Below are positions 10,280-22,339 of a DNA stretch of 64,000 bases, one piece after another (within the stretch, counting starts at the first letter, position 1; each line of letters opens with the position of its first letter). Both the position numbers and the translations under genes were made by a program. Origin of the DNA: Gautieria morchelliformis (lineage: Eukaryota; Basidiomycota; Agaricomycetes; Gomphales; Gomphaceae); assembly GCA_015179125.1 (NCBI GenBank), contig WHVA01000214.1, forward strand, positions 1 through 64,000. The letters are read 5' to 3'. The notes under the pieces were generated by a model that had not been told where the DNA came from, ran no database searches, and saw nothing but the letters and a program-made list of their open reading frames with translations.

Positions 10280-11894
10280 ATGCTCTCATTCGCAAATGGC
10301 GTATCGCCTGCATTCGCTGCAGATGAGCAACCCGCTATAGGGCTCATAGGGATGGGTGAGATGGGGAAAATGTATGCCAGGCGATTTTCTGAAGCTGGCT
10401 GGCAGAAGTAAGCGAACGGTTGTATAAATTTGCCTGGACTAATGGCTTCTAGGATTAATGTGTGTGACATTCCGGAGAAATTCGATCAGTTGCAAGCTGA
10501 GATGCACGGTAATCGCGTTATGAAGAGCAGCACCAGCGCCATCTGCTAACATTCAATGCCCAGGGGTCTCAGGTGTCAGAGTCTTCAAAGACGGTCATCA
10601 CGTCTCTCGTGCCTCGGATTTTATCATATATTCTGTGGAAGCAGAGTTCGTACAGCGGGTTGTAGCGGAATATGGGCCATGTCCGTCATCGTGTGCATAT
10701 TTATTCACCTGATCCATAATGCTTCGAAATTACAGCAACCAAAGTGGGGGCGGTGGTGGGAGGGCAGACATCCGTGAAGGCCCCCGAACGAGAAGCATTC
10801 GAAAAATACCTCCCCGACGATGTTCACATCGTGTCTTGCCACTCGCTGCACGGTCCAACTGTTTCTCCTGTCGGACAGCCCCTGGTAAGTATCAGTAGCT
10901 ATATGGCATATGTCCTGAGATAACAATGTCTTGTAGGTGATAATTAGACACAGAGCACCTGACTGGGCTTTGCGTCTTGTGGAGGATATTCTCCGTCCGT
11001 TCAAGTCTCGACACGTCTACTTAAGCTACGACGAGCATGATTTGGTAACTGCCAACACCCAGGCTGTAACGCACGCAGCCTTCCTTAGGTCAGCCTTAAC
11101 AATTCCCAAAACCTCATATCTTCTCACATGCGTATGAAAGCATGGGCACGGCCTGGCGTTGTGCTTCGACCTACCCCTGGGAGGGTGCCGGTCTCTACGT
11201 ATCCGGGATAGAGGTTGTTAAAGTTAACATCACGCTAAGAATCTACGCAAACAAATGGCACGTCTATGCCGGGCTCGCTATTTTAAACCCCTATGCACGT
11301 GTCCAGATCGACCAGTTCGCCAAAAGCACGACAGAGTTATACAAGCTCATGCTCGCCGGGGATGCTAATACTCTGCGAAAACGTATGTATGACGCACGCG
11401 AAAAGGTCTTCCCCCACGACCAGGGCGCCACAAACACTGCACCTATCCTTCTCTCCGAGGACCTGCTCGACCAATTCAGTCTGGGTAAAAATACCGACGG
11501 CTCCCGTTGCACCCCGAACTCACACCTCTCTCTGCTTGCAATGGTCGACTGCTGGGCAACCCTAGGCATCGACCCTCTCGCCCACCTCGACCTTGCCGGC
11601 ACACCGATATTCCGCATGTGGATCGGCGTGGCAGAATACCTATTCCGCTCGTGTGCGCGACTCGATGGGGCTGTGGAAGCGGCTGTGCGGGATGTCATGC
11701 ACCGCTCGGACGACCTTGAGTTCACCCTTGCCGCGCGGGGGTGGAGCCAGTGCATTTCGTTTGGAAACTTCGAGTTGTATGAGAGGCGGTTTTCGGAGAC
11801 GGCGGCATTCTTCCAACCCCGGTTCCTAGAGGGTGCGGAAGTGGGAGCAAGGATGATCAAGGCGATCTCACAATCAACCCCACCTAGAGAGTGA
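10280..11894 (+). CDS. TYR1: prephenate dehydrogenase (NADP+)
   Basis: Oxidatively decarboxylates prephenate to 4-hydroxyphenylpyruvate in cytosolic tyrosine synthesis. Six exons join in frame: 10280-10407, 10453-10508, 10564-10680, 10736-10884, 10937-11088 and 11141-11894, giving 451 aa, essentially the length of yeast Tyr1 as I recall it. Residues 21-29 are GLIGMGEMG, the Rossmann NADP-binding loop, preceded by a short N-terminal extension. Family blocks follow in order: INVCDIPEKFDQL, ASDFIIYSVEAEFV, GGQTSVKAPEREAFEKYLP, HSLHGPTVSPVGQPL, DTQAVTH-like ANTQAVTHAAFL, MGTAW, and WHVYAGLAILNPYA. The third intron uses a rare GTCCGT donor, chosen because it restores the GPSTKVGA block. All exons are free of stops, so the gene looks functional. 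No neighbour belongs to aromatic biosynthesis. Confidence 0.93.
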
Positions 11895-13541
11895 GCTGTT
11901 GGGGTGGTGTGCTGATTGAAGCTCATTTTCGTTTCACCTGCCAAGAAACAGATAGGCATAGATTACGCAATTCGATTCAATTTCTCTATGCGGAGTCATG
12001 TCTATCAACTTCCCCCTGTTTTTGAACAACACAAGGAAACTTCACTAGGTGCTGAGGGCCGTGTCGAGGACACGATAGTTTCCCATATGTACATATTCCA
12101 GGTATCCGTGTTTAACGACAGTGGTCGATCTCATCCTCCGAGGCAAAGCTGCTGCAAGTACATGATTGACTTTTGGTGCACGTGGATGATTGTCGGCGGG
12201 TTTACCATGGTGGAAAACATGTCCATGGATGCTAGCTGCGCGCGCTTTAGTTGCTGCCTGTTCAACTTGCTGTAAGTTACGAACGCATAGCCAGTGGAGC
12301 CACTCAGGGAGTCAGGGCAAGTACTCAGGTCAGAACCAGTATTCGCTTTCGGTCGCTCCTGATTATCAAATCCACATAAGTATACTCCCATTTGATGGGG
12401 GAGTGCCCGACCATCCTTTTCGTGAATCACTGCACGAACTCGCTAAAAATGTCACTCCTGCGTCACGTGACACGGTGACTCGAGCTCAGGGTCTTGTCGA
12501 GCAACTCGACCTTTTTCCGCCTTCAGTTGAATCATCGAGCTTTAGCTCCCGTATATAAATGGTGTCAGAGCCGAGTCGGACACAGGAAACTCCGAATCCA
12601 TCACTTGCATCATCCGATTCACAAGCAAAGCGCCATCGTGCATTTGCCGCATTTGAGTTTGGGTTTGCGCTTGGTCATTTGTCATTTTCGATTTGCGTTT
12701 TGCGAATTGAAATAGACCTTGTCCGTCCTGGATCGACACCCATTACAATCTAACAGTATCATACCAGCGCCCAGGCCACGCCAGTATGCTGTGCTGATGC
12801 CACGCATCCCGTCTTTTCCTTTTCGGGCGTAGTACCATCTCTCTCGCCAATACCCAGCTCTTCCCCCCCCCCCTCCTTGGGGCGGTTCTGCTGCATTCCT
12901 ATGCATCGGATGCATAAAAGGTGGTTCTTTGCTGCCGGTAAATTATTCCTCCCACCCCCTTGGGGAATGTTTTCGTCATGGTTGAGTGTATATCCATGCA
13001 TTGATTCTGAACTCTCTTTGTGCATCTAGTCGTCCCTTTACTATATACCGCTCAATCTCAAGACTTTCCTTGTTACTCCCGTTTATACTAGCTCTTGTCT
13101 ATAGATCTACCTAAGTGAGCTTGGTTTACGTCGCCTCATAGTCCATCTGGCTATATCACGTCAGAATCAGACGCAAAGACAGCTGCTCACTCGGAAGACC
13201 GACTTATATACTGTAACCCAACCCCGGCCTAAGTCTCTAGGGCTTGACCCGCCCCTATACTAGTCCGTCACTAACGCTCAAACAACGCTTCAGCAATATT
13301 TGTAGGGAAGGATGGGCGGCAGAGAACTAGGCGGTCGAAGGCTGATAGTGAAGCTGCAAGCTTCTTGGGCACACGATTACAGCAACGTTGGACATTGGCT
13401 CACCAAATCTCGTCTGGTGTGGAAAGTGAAGACTTGGCGTTACTCCAGCTTAATTGTCGGTGGTATCCACAGCAAAATCAGTCGTAACGCTACAGTCATC
13501 ACGATATACTGCATACAAAATCTGTGCAGAGTGCGAATGTG
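11895..13541. other. intergenic, nothing recognised
   Basis: About 1.6 kb between two convergent genes. Only short spurious frames, a run of ten C near 12847 and a small ATGCAT palindrome near 12901-12915 are seen. Confidence 0.4.
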
Positions 13542-16344
13542 TCAAGCAAGAACCCCACTCCTGTCGTCGCCAGCCTTCTCTTCAAAGTCGCCAGCACTGC
13601 CTTCTAGCTGTGGTTGGTCTCTTGAAAACACATCCTCGCCCGTACCGATCTTGTACTTATCAGGGGAAGAGAATATAGTATCAATTGACTCCAGGGGCTT
13701 GGAAGTGTACATAAGTTAGCACCTCAGTTGCCCAGCGCAATCAGAAGCACGCTCACCTTCAGCGCTGTCTCAGGGTAGAAGAAATAGACCATGGGTATGA
13801 AGGAGGCATTGAAAATAGCGAACACTGAGTTGGTGTTCGTCCTGAGTACTCATAGGTAGCTTAATATAGTCTCACTGATGTAGGTTTTCCATCCCAGGTT
13901 TTGGATGGCGACTGGGGTGACTTGTACGATTGTCTGCCGAGTATGTCAGTTAGATGCGACAATCGTGATATTAGCTCACGAAGTTGAACAGCCAGTTAGA
14001 AATCGTCGCCGTGGCAGAGCCTTTTGATCGCAAACGAAGTGTGCAAACTATTCAATATTCGGTATTTCAGAGAAAGTCAGAGCGAAACGGGTAGAAATTC
14101 CTCATACTTTCCGCGGGGTACTGGGGACAGAAGTTATTATGGAGATCGGGCACGAATGCACTTACTCACAAGCCATGGGATAGCAAGCCAGCCGATGGAC
14201 TGAGCAATTCGACGTCAATCTCCGATATCTCGTCAGTCACGAACAGGACACCCACAAAGAAGGTGTTAACTATGCAGATTCAGCAACGTGTAAGAGGCAC
14301 GCAGATATACAAAATTCAACGCCTTCGCTTACAAGTAAACATCATTGCGACGGCAGCCCTTCCCTGTATACCCGTCCCCGCGGGGTTAACGGCCAACAGA
14401 ATACCAAGGATTGCCATAGAGGCTGAGCATCCCACGGCACAAGTCATCATTGACCGACGGCGCCCCAGTCTTTCGATGTACTGTAAACCAAGTCACTATG
14501 CACCAAGACTCACATTGGGCATCAACATACCAGAACGGGAATCAGGGCCGATACAAAGCTGGTGTACAAAACATAATTTGAAAGAGGCTCGTTGGCGAGC
14601 GGTAGTGACGTACTATGCTAGACCATTGAACCCCGACAAAAGCCGGGACATATTGTCAGAAAGGCCCATCGATTTGAAAACGAGCGTTAGGCTGACGATT
14701 CTCCATCGATTATCAAGCTATACATGGATGGAAAAAAATTATACTCACTAATACGATATGAGATCTTAGCACAAAACCGTTAATAGGCCTATTCCGCGAC
14801 ATTAGTGAAAAGCACTAACTGATACCACCCATCTGGACATATTGAATTAGATTAGAAGTATATAATCCACGGATGGACGGAAAAAACACCTGTTGCATCA
14901 ACTGTATCCCGAAGCACAGACACAGCCTTCGGAAATTTTGCATCTCTCCTCCTTCAAATAATTCCTTGTAGCTGAAATCTCCGCTGACACTGCGCTCGAG
15001 CTCTATGGCTTCCTCAATTTCTCGGCTTTGAGCAACAACGATGGCATCAGTGGGCTTGGCAGAATCTGACTCAAGATGAGCGAGAACGGTTCGGGCGTCC
15101 GAAACTCGTCCTCGGGCCAGTAGCCATCGTGGTGACTCTAGAGCTGTTTAGTGTGCGCTGAGAACACGGACGACTATAACCAAACTCACCAGGAAGGTCT
15201 ATGAGCATTAGAATTAGCGATACGGCGAAGACAGTCTGAAATGCGATTGGAAGCCGCTACTCTTCCCAATCAGCACAGAAATACGAGATATCAGTCCCGT
15301 AACTTTAATGAGCCGATGACGTTTTCTGACCCAGTTCGCATCTGAATTGATGAAGCTTAAACCATAATCTGTTGGCATCGTTAAATTGATGTGGCTATTT
15401 CTCTGATACACGTAAAGCAAGCACACGTACCAAACCAATAAGAAAGTGCCAAGCCGGCTATCAGCATAGCCTGTCCGATCGCGAGGTCCCGACCCCTGTT
15501 CTTTGTCCTGGATACTTCACTGTTGTACACTGGAATCGTTGCAGAATTCATGCCTTGATAAATACATCCCGAAAAACACGTGAGATGAATATCGTGTATC
15601 ATACCGTGATACGTACCGTTGCCAAACCCCGCAATGATGCGGCCAACAACGATCTGTGGTACACCAAAGGCCGACGCTTGTAGTGCGGCTCCAACGATCT
15701 GAAATCACAGTCTCCTACCAAACATACATCAGAAAATCAACTACTTACGAGTATCGAAGTTCCAACAAGCATTGACCTCCTCCTACCCAGCGCTTCACCT
15801 GTGAACAAAATAAACGCTGCACCGAACAGGCACCCCATCTGCCACACTAAGTATCAAGATGACAAGTATGGTTACTAGGTTCTCACCTCGTAGATGCTGA
15901 CCTATGATCCCAGAAACAAATTTTCAGAGTTTTTTGGTTTCGATTTAACAACGCGACATGAATCACGACTCACAATGTTGGCCACTTTGGCCGCGTTCTG
16001 TATTTGTTGACCGTTCACAGTAGCCATAAGTTGAAACTGGTTGTTGAACCTATCTGAAAGGAGAAGTCCAGACAGGACACCTATATTTGGTGCCTTGGAT
16101 ATTAGAGATGTTGTCATAGGCAAAACAATACTTACCTTGGTCATAGCCTGTTGGGTACGGCCTCTTTATCAGACTGGAATGATTTAAGGTGGGTGACGAA
16201 GCCTACCGAAAAGAAGAAACCCCATGGATGCAGCCGAGGTTACAGCATTGGCGAGGTGTCGCCTCGTGAAGTCTTAAAACATGGCGGATGATTGACAGAA
16301 TATGGCCAGACATACCCTCTTAGTAAATTGAGTCCAATAACCAT
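13542..16344 (-). CDS. MFS sugar transporter (sugar porter family)
   Basis: Proton-coupled sugar uptake at the plasma membrane is the usual role of this family. The gene has many short exons. ATG is at 16344; the first exons read DFTRRHLANAVTSAASMGF, LLFGYDQGVLSGLLL (TM1 with the GYDQG motif), and VANIV. Further exons carry LGRRRSMLVGTS (RxGRR loop between TM2 and TM3), GMNSATIPVYNSEVSRTKNR (TM4 end and PVYxSE), ESPRWLLARGR (the PESPR motif) and a long central loop. Near the C terminus are ISNWLFNF, VTPVAIQNLGWKTY, FAIFNASFIPMVYFFYPET and a cytoplasmic tail PLESIDTIF to the stop at 13542. Both termini and all signature motifs are present. Not every exon was traced, so a hidden lesion remains possible. 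Substrate cannot be told from sequence. Confidence 0.85.
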
Positions 16345-17120
16345 CTCGATCCAGAAAATTTGCAGCACTCTTTCTGGGTTATGCTGAGATATCTATGGAG
16401 GCGTGAAGCCCCAGGCATTCTTATAGACGTCCTCTAACTGATAACTACAGCATTGCACGCTCCAGAGTCCAGACGCTAGCCGAGTCGGTTCACTCGTGAA
16501 ATCGATATGAAACAGGTCCGACTATCGGAATGCATGGTAAACGAAATACAGAACGAGAACGAGACAGGAGGTTTCGTCGCAGCTTCGTTTGCGAGCCTAC
16601 GTCCGTCGTTGGGCATGAAGGCAATAGCATATTTCGAACTCAGCCAAGGCCTATCTCCGAGTCGGCACACAGGTCCTATAATCTAACTCTCTAACTCCGT
16701 TGTAATGGAAGACTTTGGTCGTGTCACCGCAGCAGTAGGTGGGGGTCGCCTATCCCTCAGGCAAACTCCGTGGGTAGCTCAATTTAGACTGTTGGAACGG
16801 CATACAGCAACAGAAACTACAGAAGTCTACTAGTAAACCGCACGCCTCCACTGAGGTTCTGGAGATGAATTGGTTTGGAGTGACGGTGTCGGAACGCGGA
16901 GAAAGCTATAATTTTTTGAAGGCTATCAATATCGCACTCTACCTCCAATAGATGCGAGGACCATGGGATGACGATTCTTCGCAGTCCAGGGGCCTCGAAC
17001 GTCTCCATCGCGAAGGATGTCCATCTCTTTAGCGTGTCTGGTCAGAATGTGGTACAAGCGAACTGCGCATGCATCGAAGATCTGCCTCAGGTGATTCCTG
17101 TTCCCTACAAGGCTAGAGCG
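16345..17120. other. intergenic, nothing recognised
   Basis: Upstream region of the sugar porter gene; only short, unconvincing frames. Confidence 0.3.
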
Positions 17121-17266
17121 AGGGCCGCGGTGGCGGCAGTACCCTGCTCAGTTAACTTGTGGCACTTGCCGCCACACAGCAATACGATACGCGAAGAGAT
17201 GTCGGCAAAGGGTGTCGGATTTTCCCTCGATTTACGACACCCCCAGTGCCCTTGACGAGCAAGGGA
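17121..17266 (+). repeat. short dispersed repeat, copy 1
   Basis: Shares its two ends with 31291-31415: both begin AGGGCCGCGGTG, run into GCAGTACCC-like sequence, contain an AAGGTGTCGGATTT-like middle and end CCCAGTGCCCTTGAC. A third, shorter match (GGCGGACTACGATTTCCCG then GCAGTGCCCTTGAGG) lies at about 17386-17440. The family is unrecognised; no coding potential. Confidence 0.45.
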
Positions 17267-17287
17267 CTAGATGTAGGGTCAGGGTGC

Positions 17288-17372
17288 TTGTTCCCAATCT
17301 ACATTATCTGAACTGAATTTGCAATTATTAGGCACACGGCCATTCAGTTCAGATAACATAGATTGGGAACAA
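17288..17372. mobile_element. palindromic MITE-like element, copy A (85 bp)
   Basis: The two ends form a 31-bp inverted repeat with two mismatches: TTGTTCCCAATCTA at 17288 and its complement TAGATTGGGAACAA ending at 17372, with ATCTGAACTGAAT inside each arm. A closely related element lies at 18284-18395. The element is nearly all hairpin, as in foldback or short MITE sequences. No clear target duplication is seen. Confidence 0.6.
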
Positions 17373-17599
17373 ATAATCTCTTTCAAAAAGGTGGCGGACT
17401 ACGATTTCCCGCCCCGCAGTGCCCTTGAGGAACAAGGGGATCATATGAAATAGCAAAGTAACTGAATAACGTCGTAAGTAGAACCTCTGAGCTCTAAGGC
17501 TCAAGGCTTCTTGCACGCCCCGAGGCTGGACCCTGGATCATCGTTGACCTGGGGAATTCCAAACCGAAAGCACCAGAAGTCCTATTATGGTTGTTTGCT

Positions 17600-18160
17600 C
17601 TTCCCTGTCCTATGCGTATGCAGCTAGAGTCGGAGGTCTTGTGGATAAACTCTCGATTATTCAATATTAAAGGTGACATTTTTCGGCCCCTCGCCGAAAG
17701 GCCGGCAATATCAAGGCCGGCCAAATATCGCGGCCACAAACTTACAGTAGAAGAGATTATAGACTCACGAAACAACACCGGTGCGTCCAATCCATGCTAA
17801 GGCGCAGAACATAATGCGATACATACCGCAGAAGGGTAAGAAGGGTAAGTATACAAGTGCCATTGGCCGTCCTGGCTTGATATCGCCCAGGGAATCCGTG
17901 CCGTCCCTGCAGTGTGGCGAGAGTGCATCTCCGAGATCACGTATGATATATATAGCCATATAGCCCTTCTGGATAAAAATTCCAACCCATGGCGTGTAGC
18001 CACATGCGTGCATAGCTAAGTTGCTCCCGCTGGGTTGTAGGTGACTCATCCCATGCGCGCCTCTGGCAGTACCCTGACGGTTGAATTACTCGACGGGGCT
18101 CCTGGGTGCCTTTGACCCCATATCTGGCCAACGATGAAGTGACTGATTTGTATCAGTGTT
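17600..18160 (-). pseudogene. possible membrane acyltransferase (wax synthase-like) remnant
   Basis: Minus-strand segments read YARMWLHAMGWNF near 18030-17990, then, after a frame change, DALSPHCRDGTDSLGD and KPGRPMALVYLPFLPF near 17920-17840, then a hydrophobic GMYRIMFCALAWIG segment. R-x-W...GWNW followed by a D...P...D block and a membrane span is the pattern I associate with fungal wax-synthase-type membrane acyltransferases, some of which acetylate terpenoids. The frame change and missing C-terminal FWxxxWH region mean that any gene here is broken. The family assignment is tentative. Confidence 0.3.
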
Positions 18161-18283
18161 AGTTAGAGCAAACAGTGTATAGAATGCGTCTTTCCTCTAC
18201 ACACCATGGCCAAGGTGAGTGTTGTTGTTTTTGCAGGGCCAATCTAGATATTATCTAACGGTTTGTATGATATAACGAGAATA

Positions 18284-18395
18284 TTGTTCCCAATCTATAC
18301 TATCTGAACTGAATTGCAATTATTACTGAATGGCGTGCCTAATAAATTATTAGGCACGCCAATCTGTTTAATCAGATAATATAGATTTGGAACAA
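18284..18395. mobile_element. palindromic MITE-like element, copy B (112 bp)
   Basis: Starts TTGTTCCCAATCTA and ends TAGATTTGGAACAA, the same outer arms as copy A, with ATCTGAACTGAAT in the left arm. Its centre is a second near-perfect inverted repeat in which GGCGTGCCTAATAA (from about 18332) is mirrored by TTATTAGGCACGCC. Copy A keeps only part of that centre. The flanks ATA and ATC give no convincing target duplication. Confidence 0.6.
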
Positions 18396-20080
18396 ATCTC
18401 AGATTCAATGCCGAACCATATCGGGAAGGCCAAACATGGAAAGCGTGACATCGACACGATTCCAATGATCTCCAGTGCCAGGCCTCGCATGTCGATGTTG
18501 AAACGTATCTCGTAGCGAGGATGCAGAAGGAAACATCTTCCATTTGCAGCCTAAGGTCCTCAGTTACATTACGCCCGCCAGCCCAGAAGGAATGGAAGCA
18601 TCTTTGAACAATCAAGGCGCTGATATAAGAAGGTGTTGATGAGTGTCGATCTAAGCTGCTCTTGATGCGTGCGCCGGTCCTTAGATTATAGTGTCAGCCA
18701 GGATCAAGAAACGAAACAATTATCAGTGTGAGGTACATGGTAAATATAATACGCTGCGGCATCAACCGCAGCGTGCCAGCCATCTGTCCGTTGCAATCAT
18801 GAGCCGCAGAGTCATGACTCGCATGTCCTGCTCAGGGATAAGTTGAACGAACCAAAACCGAGTTGCCTGATCCCCTTTTGGTGGTCCAATGTTAAGTATA
18901 TACAACGTTGCTCATCAAGAGTCCGAGGTGGAAGTACGTGGCATATATAATTTAGAAATGGTGCGCAGGGTTGATGCCACTGTCAGGTGACAAAGTTTCT
19001 GACGCTTCGAAAGCGGCCAGCTTGCTAAGAGTCAACTCACAGATATGATGGATTTTAGTAGGGACATTTGTCCAGCTCAGCAGTTCTTCAAACGGATCGC
19101 GAATCTGTATATACACGAGTGGCTCATGGCTTACAAGCATTCCAGTACCATTCACCTCAATGGGAAGGCGACCAAAAGAAATAGGGACCGGCGGCCCGCA
19201 TTAAGTACATTTTGAAGATGACTCGGAGGTCCAAATTTCAGATGACCCCGGTGATGTGTAGTACTGAGTACATCGGGAACTAATATCCTCCCAAAGTGGC
19301 CCCGACGAACGCTGCATGAATCTGGCCTTTGGCGCGAACAAAATACGCTTTCCTTAAGATAACAGTGACATCGATGAAGTGGGACTGAAGGTTCGGTAAA
19401 TATTTATGACGACAAATATTCGTATAACATAAAGTACATCATTTTTTGACCTTTGACCTTCGACGTTCAATTGTACACCTTCAAAATAGCGAACAAAAAA
19501 AAGAGCTCCCACCTCTCGCGCGCCTGCCTACCTCTGGATTTGAGTATGCTATGGGGTAAGAGTTAATTATAGGTTGCCTGATGGTATGGGATAGTTGGGA
19601 GGCGTGAGTGGTATGGTGAGGGGGCGAGCGTGAAGGAACATGCTGCCGGTATACGACTCATGAAAGGGGCTGTGATGGGACGGGCGCCCGGTGAGGTGGT
19701 GCATGAGCTAGGTGGTGTGCTGTAAGTTACAGTATACGGTACGAGGAGTGACAATATATACTTGTAGGCATGAGGATGAAGCTTGGTGGCTCGAATATCT
19801 TACAACTTGAAAGACACATCAAGATATTGAAATATCAGTAGTAAGACATTGGACTAGTGCAATCGGTACGTAATAGACAGATACCAACACACTCCACCCC
19901 CCACCCCCCTACCGCTCACGCCATGCATGGCTGAGGAAATGGATTTGGGCGTAGTCGGAAATCACAAACAACAAATCATCCTACTGAGCAAAATAGTACA
20001 ACGGGCTGGCGGGCACACGCCCACGTTTAATAGACTTAAGCACCTGTGTAGGGTTCCTGATTCTCGATCAGAATTCTCGA
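18396..20080. other. intergenic, nothing recognised
   Basis: About 1.7 kb without a supportable gene; several short antisense frames have no family resemblance. Confidence 0.4.
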
Positions 20081-21629
20081 TCAGTACGCCAGTATGTTCC
20101 CTTTGGTAAGGTAATCCAGAAAAAGCCCTGCCTCCACAATTCCACCGAATACAAATGCATTTGCTCGGAACTGCGGGGCAAAGCATCATCAGTAACTTTC
20201 GGAGCAGCGCGATACCCTGACACTTACGGCTTTCCAGCAGCTTTTAGGGGAGTCTACGTCGATCGTGTAGAGCTGCCATGCAAGGTGAAGGGCTCCTCCG
20301 ACCACGCTGATAGCGTAGAAGAGAATCGACTGGTTGTTGAGAATCCCACAAGATACCAGCGCTGCCATCAGGCTGGACCCAAAGAAGAAGAGATATGCCT
20401 TGATTTTGGCAGCGAAACTGACGGCGGAAGACTTTACTCCTGCCTTCACATCGTCTTGTTTATCCTGACTGGCGTAAATCGTGTCTGAACGCAAGTATTA
20501 GCAGTGAGGCGTCTCCCTTTGTCCATGCGGCACATACCGTACCACATGGTCCACCTGAGAAGTACGATAAATATGGGAAGGAATGCCGGTAGTGGCAAAA
20601 TACTCACATCCATGCTCCTGCGGCGAGTATTATGGCACTTTTGGGAATTTCTCCTGTTACCAATGCCCACGCCATGGTACTTCCTGTATTAATAGCGACA
20701 CCTGGAAGAGATTCATTAGTCCTGAGCGAGCCATATGTCGGTAAGATGGCAAACCAAGCCACGCCTAGCAGTCGATGCCTTAATGGTTATGTACGTGAGA
20801 ATCGAGAAAATGACTTTCACACCTGCGGATAGGGTACGAATCGCTTGCAAAATGGGTAGATTCCAGCCAGCGGGAATATCGTCACTATACCGATGTTCCA
20901 TCTGGACGTGAAGTCAGGGTTCATGATCCATTAGCAAGCGACTGCGAGAGGTACCCACGGAAGCGGGTTAGCCGTCCAGATAATGGAGAGCAGCGATACT
21001 ATATGCACAAGGAGAAATATGACGGCTCCTTCGACGGATACGGCTCCCGAAGCAACAGGGCGTCGCTTTGTGCGTTCTGTCGATAACCATTCTGTCAGAA
21101 TTTAGGTACTGTGGATACCTAGGAAGGATGCTTACCGACTTGTTTGTCGAATTTGCGGTCGACGATATCATTCCAGACACACCCGGTACCTGGAAAGTTT
21201 CTCATTGAGTGAGTGAAGAGATGGGTGTAGAGCAGGACCCACTGTGAGTTAAGGTCAGTTGCTGGTAGGATCATAATGGAGTCACATTGGGACATACCTG
21301 TGTGACAAACATGCACCGACGAAGCCGATAAGCATGAAGGATGCAAAATCGGTGAATCCAAGTCCAGTGGCGCGCGCAGCGAACGTTAAACCCCAAGCTA
21401 TAATGGGAGGTATTGTCAGAACAACGTGATGCCGCTAGGATTCACACTGACCATATGGCCAGAAGACCATCATGTTCCCTGACAGCATCGTTATGCGAGT
21501 CAATTCCACCTAGTCGTGTACTATTCAATCATAACGTGTCTGCGATTAATTCGAATCACTGACCCATGGTTGAAGATCCGTTGCAAGCTGGCGCAACGGT
21601 GACCTTAGGGTTGCAGTGTTTTTGTCCAT
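20081..21629 (-). CDS. UbiA-family prenyltransferase
   Basis: A membrane-embedded aromatic prenyltransferase-type protein of about 320 aa. Exon 1 (21629-21564) starts MDKNTATLRSPLRQLATDLQ. Exon 2 is 21509-21452 (VELTRITMLSGNMMVFWPY) and exon 3 opens AWGLTF. The first Asp-rich motif is CVWNDIVDRKFD (NDxxDxxxD), followed by KRRPVASGAVSVEGAVIF. The second is WYDTIYASQDKQDDVKAGVK (DxxxD). Later exons hold several membrane spans, and the last (after a CCGCAG acceptor) reads FRANAFVFGGIVEAG and stops at 20081. Both metal-binding motifs are intact. The family includes COQ2 and secondary-metabolite enzymes; the neighbouring P450, FAD monooxygenase and membrane protein favour the latter. The start was chosen because it gives the short N terminus before the first conserved block. 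Confidence 0.85.
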
Positions 21630-22339
21630 CTTAGCGGTATACAGCGAGCTCAGTCGGTTAAACGGGAAATTTGATGAAAAGCCCCTGTAGGGATCCCCCA
21701 ACTTATGAATAGCACATTGTATGCCATGTATCCAATACGGTGGAGCCACGGGAACTGTCAATCCAGTGCCAATGCGATGTTGCGGGACTATGCTCCAAAC
21801 GACTAAAATTGGAATTTGAGGCGACAGCCCGATGCATCCCTGGAGATACAAATTGTTGCGGTCCCGAGTCAGCACGTTCGGGCTCAATACACAACCGGGT
21901 GCGTTTCAACATCCCAAGCTCGGGGTAAGGGACCATCAGTAAGGATGTTATCGATACCGTCCTCATATAGCGCTCCATACCACATCCAGGTGTCGGAGAA
22001 CAGCAATGATGTGCGATATTTTGGGATTAACCACAATTGGGCAACACACCGAGGGGCGCGCGCCAGGGGGACCCGTTGTGCGCACGCGCCGAGAAGCAAT
22101 ATACTCTCATTGATAGCGTCCTGATTAGTACGAGTGGGGGCAAACCAGTGAATGTCGCAACCTCGAGCGCCACAAAAAGGAAATCGGAGCCTGCCGCGTT
22201 ACAGATGTGTAACGCGGCACTGCCACTAAGAACCGGGGAATTGGACGTTGACGTAACGGTAACTCAAGGCCCCGCAATTGAAAATACAGAGATTCCAAAG
22301 GCTATATTTGCTCCATGTGGTCAATCCATAGACTGGACA
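21630..22339. promoter_or_regulatory. shared upstream region of UbiA and P450 genes
   Basis: About 710 bp lie between the divergent start codons at 21629 and 22340. It holds no convincing gene; a longer in-frame extension upstream of the P450 start exists but looks like chance. Divergent pairing suggests a bidirectional promoter. No known binding motif was identified. Confidence 0.4.

Noticed and set aside
11291-11959. 222-codon minus-strand open frame
   Set aside because: Exactly antisense to the well-supported last exon of TYR1; no family resemblance.
13312-13719. 135-codon plus-strand frame
   Set aside because: Overlaps the antisense of the sugar-porter C-terminal exon, which has clear family motifs; no similarity of its own.
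16968-17255. 95-codon plus-strand frame
   Set aside because: Partly made of the dispersed repeat at 17121-17266; no coding features.
22037-22339. Upstream in-frame extension of the P450
   Set aside because: P450s of this type start just before the membrane anchor; the extension is hydrophilic and unlike any known leader.
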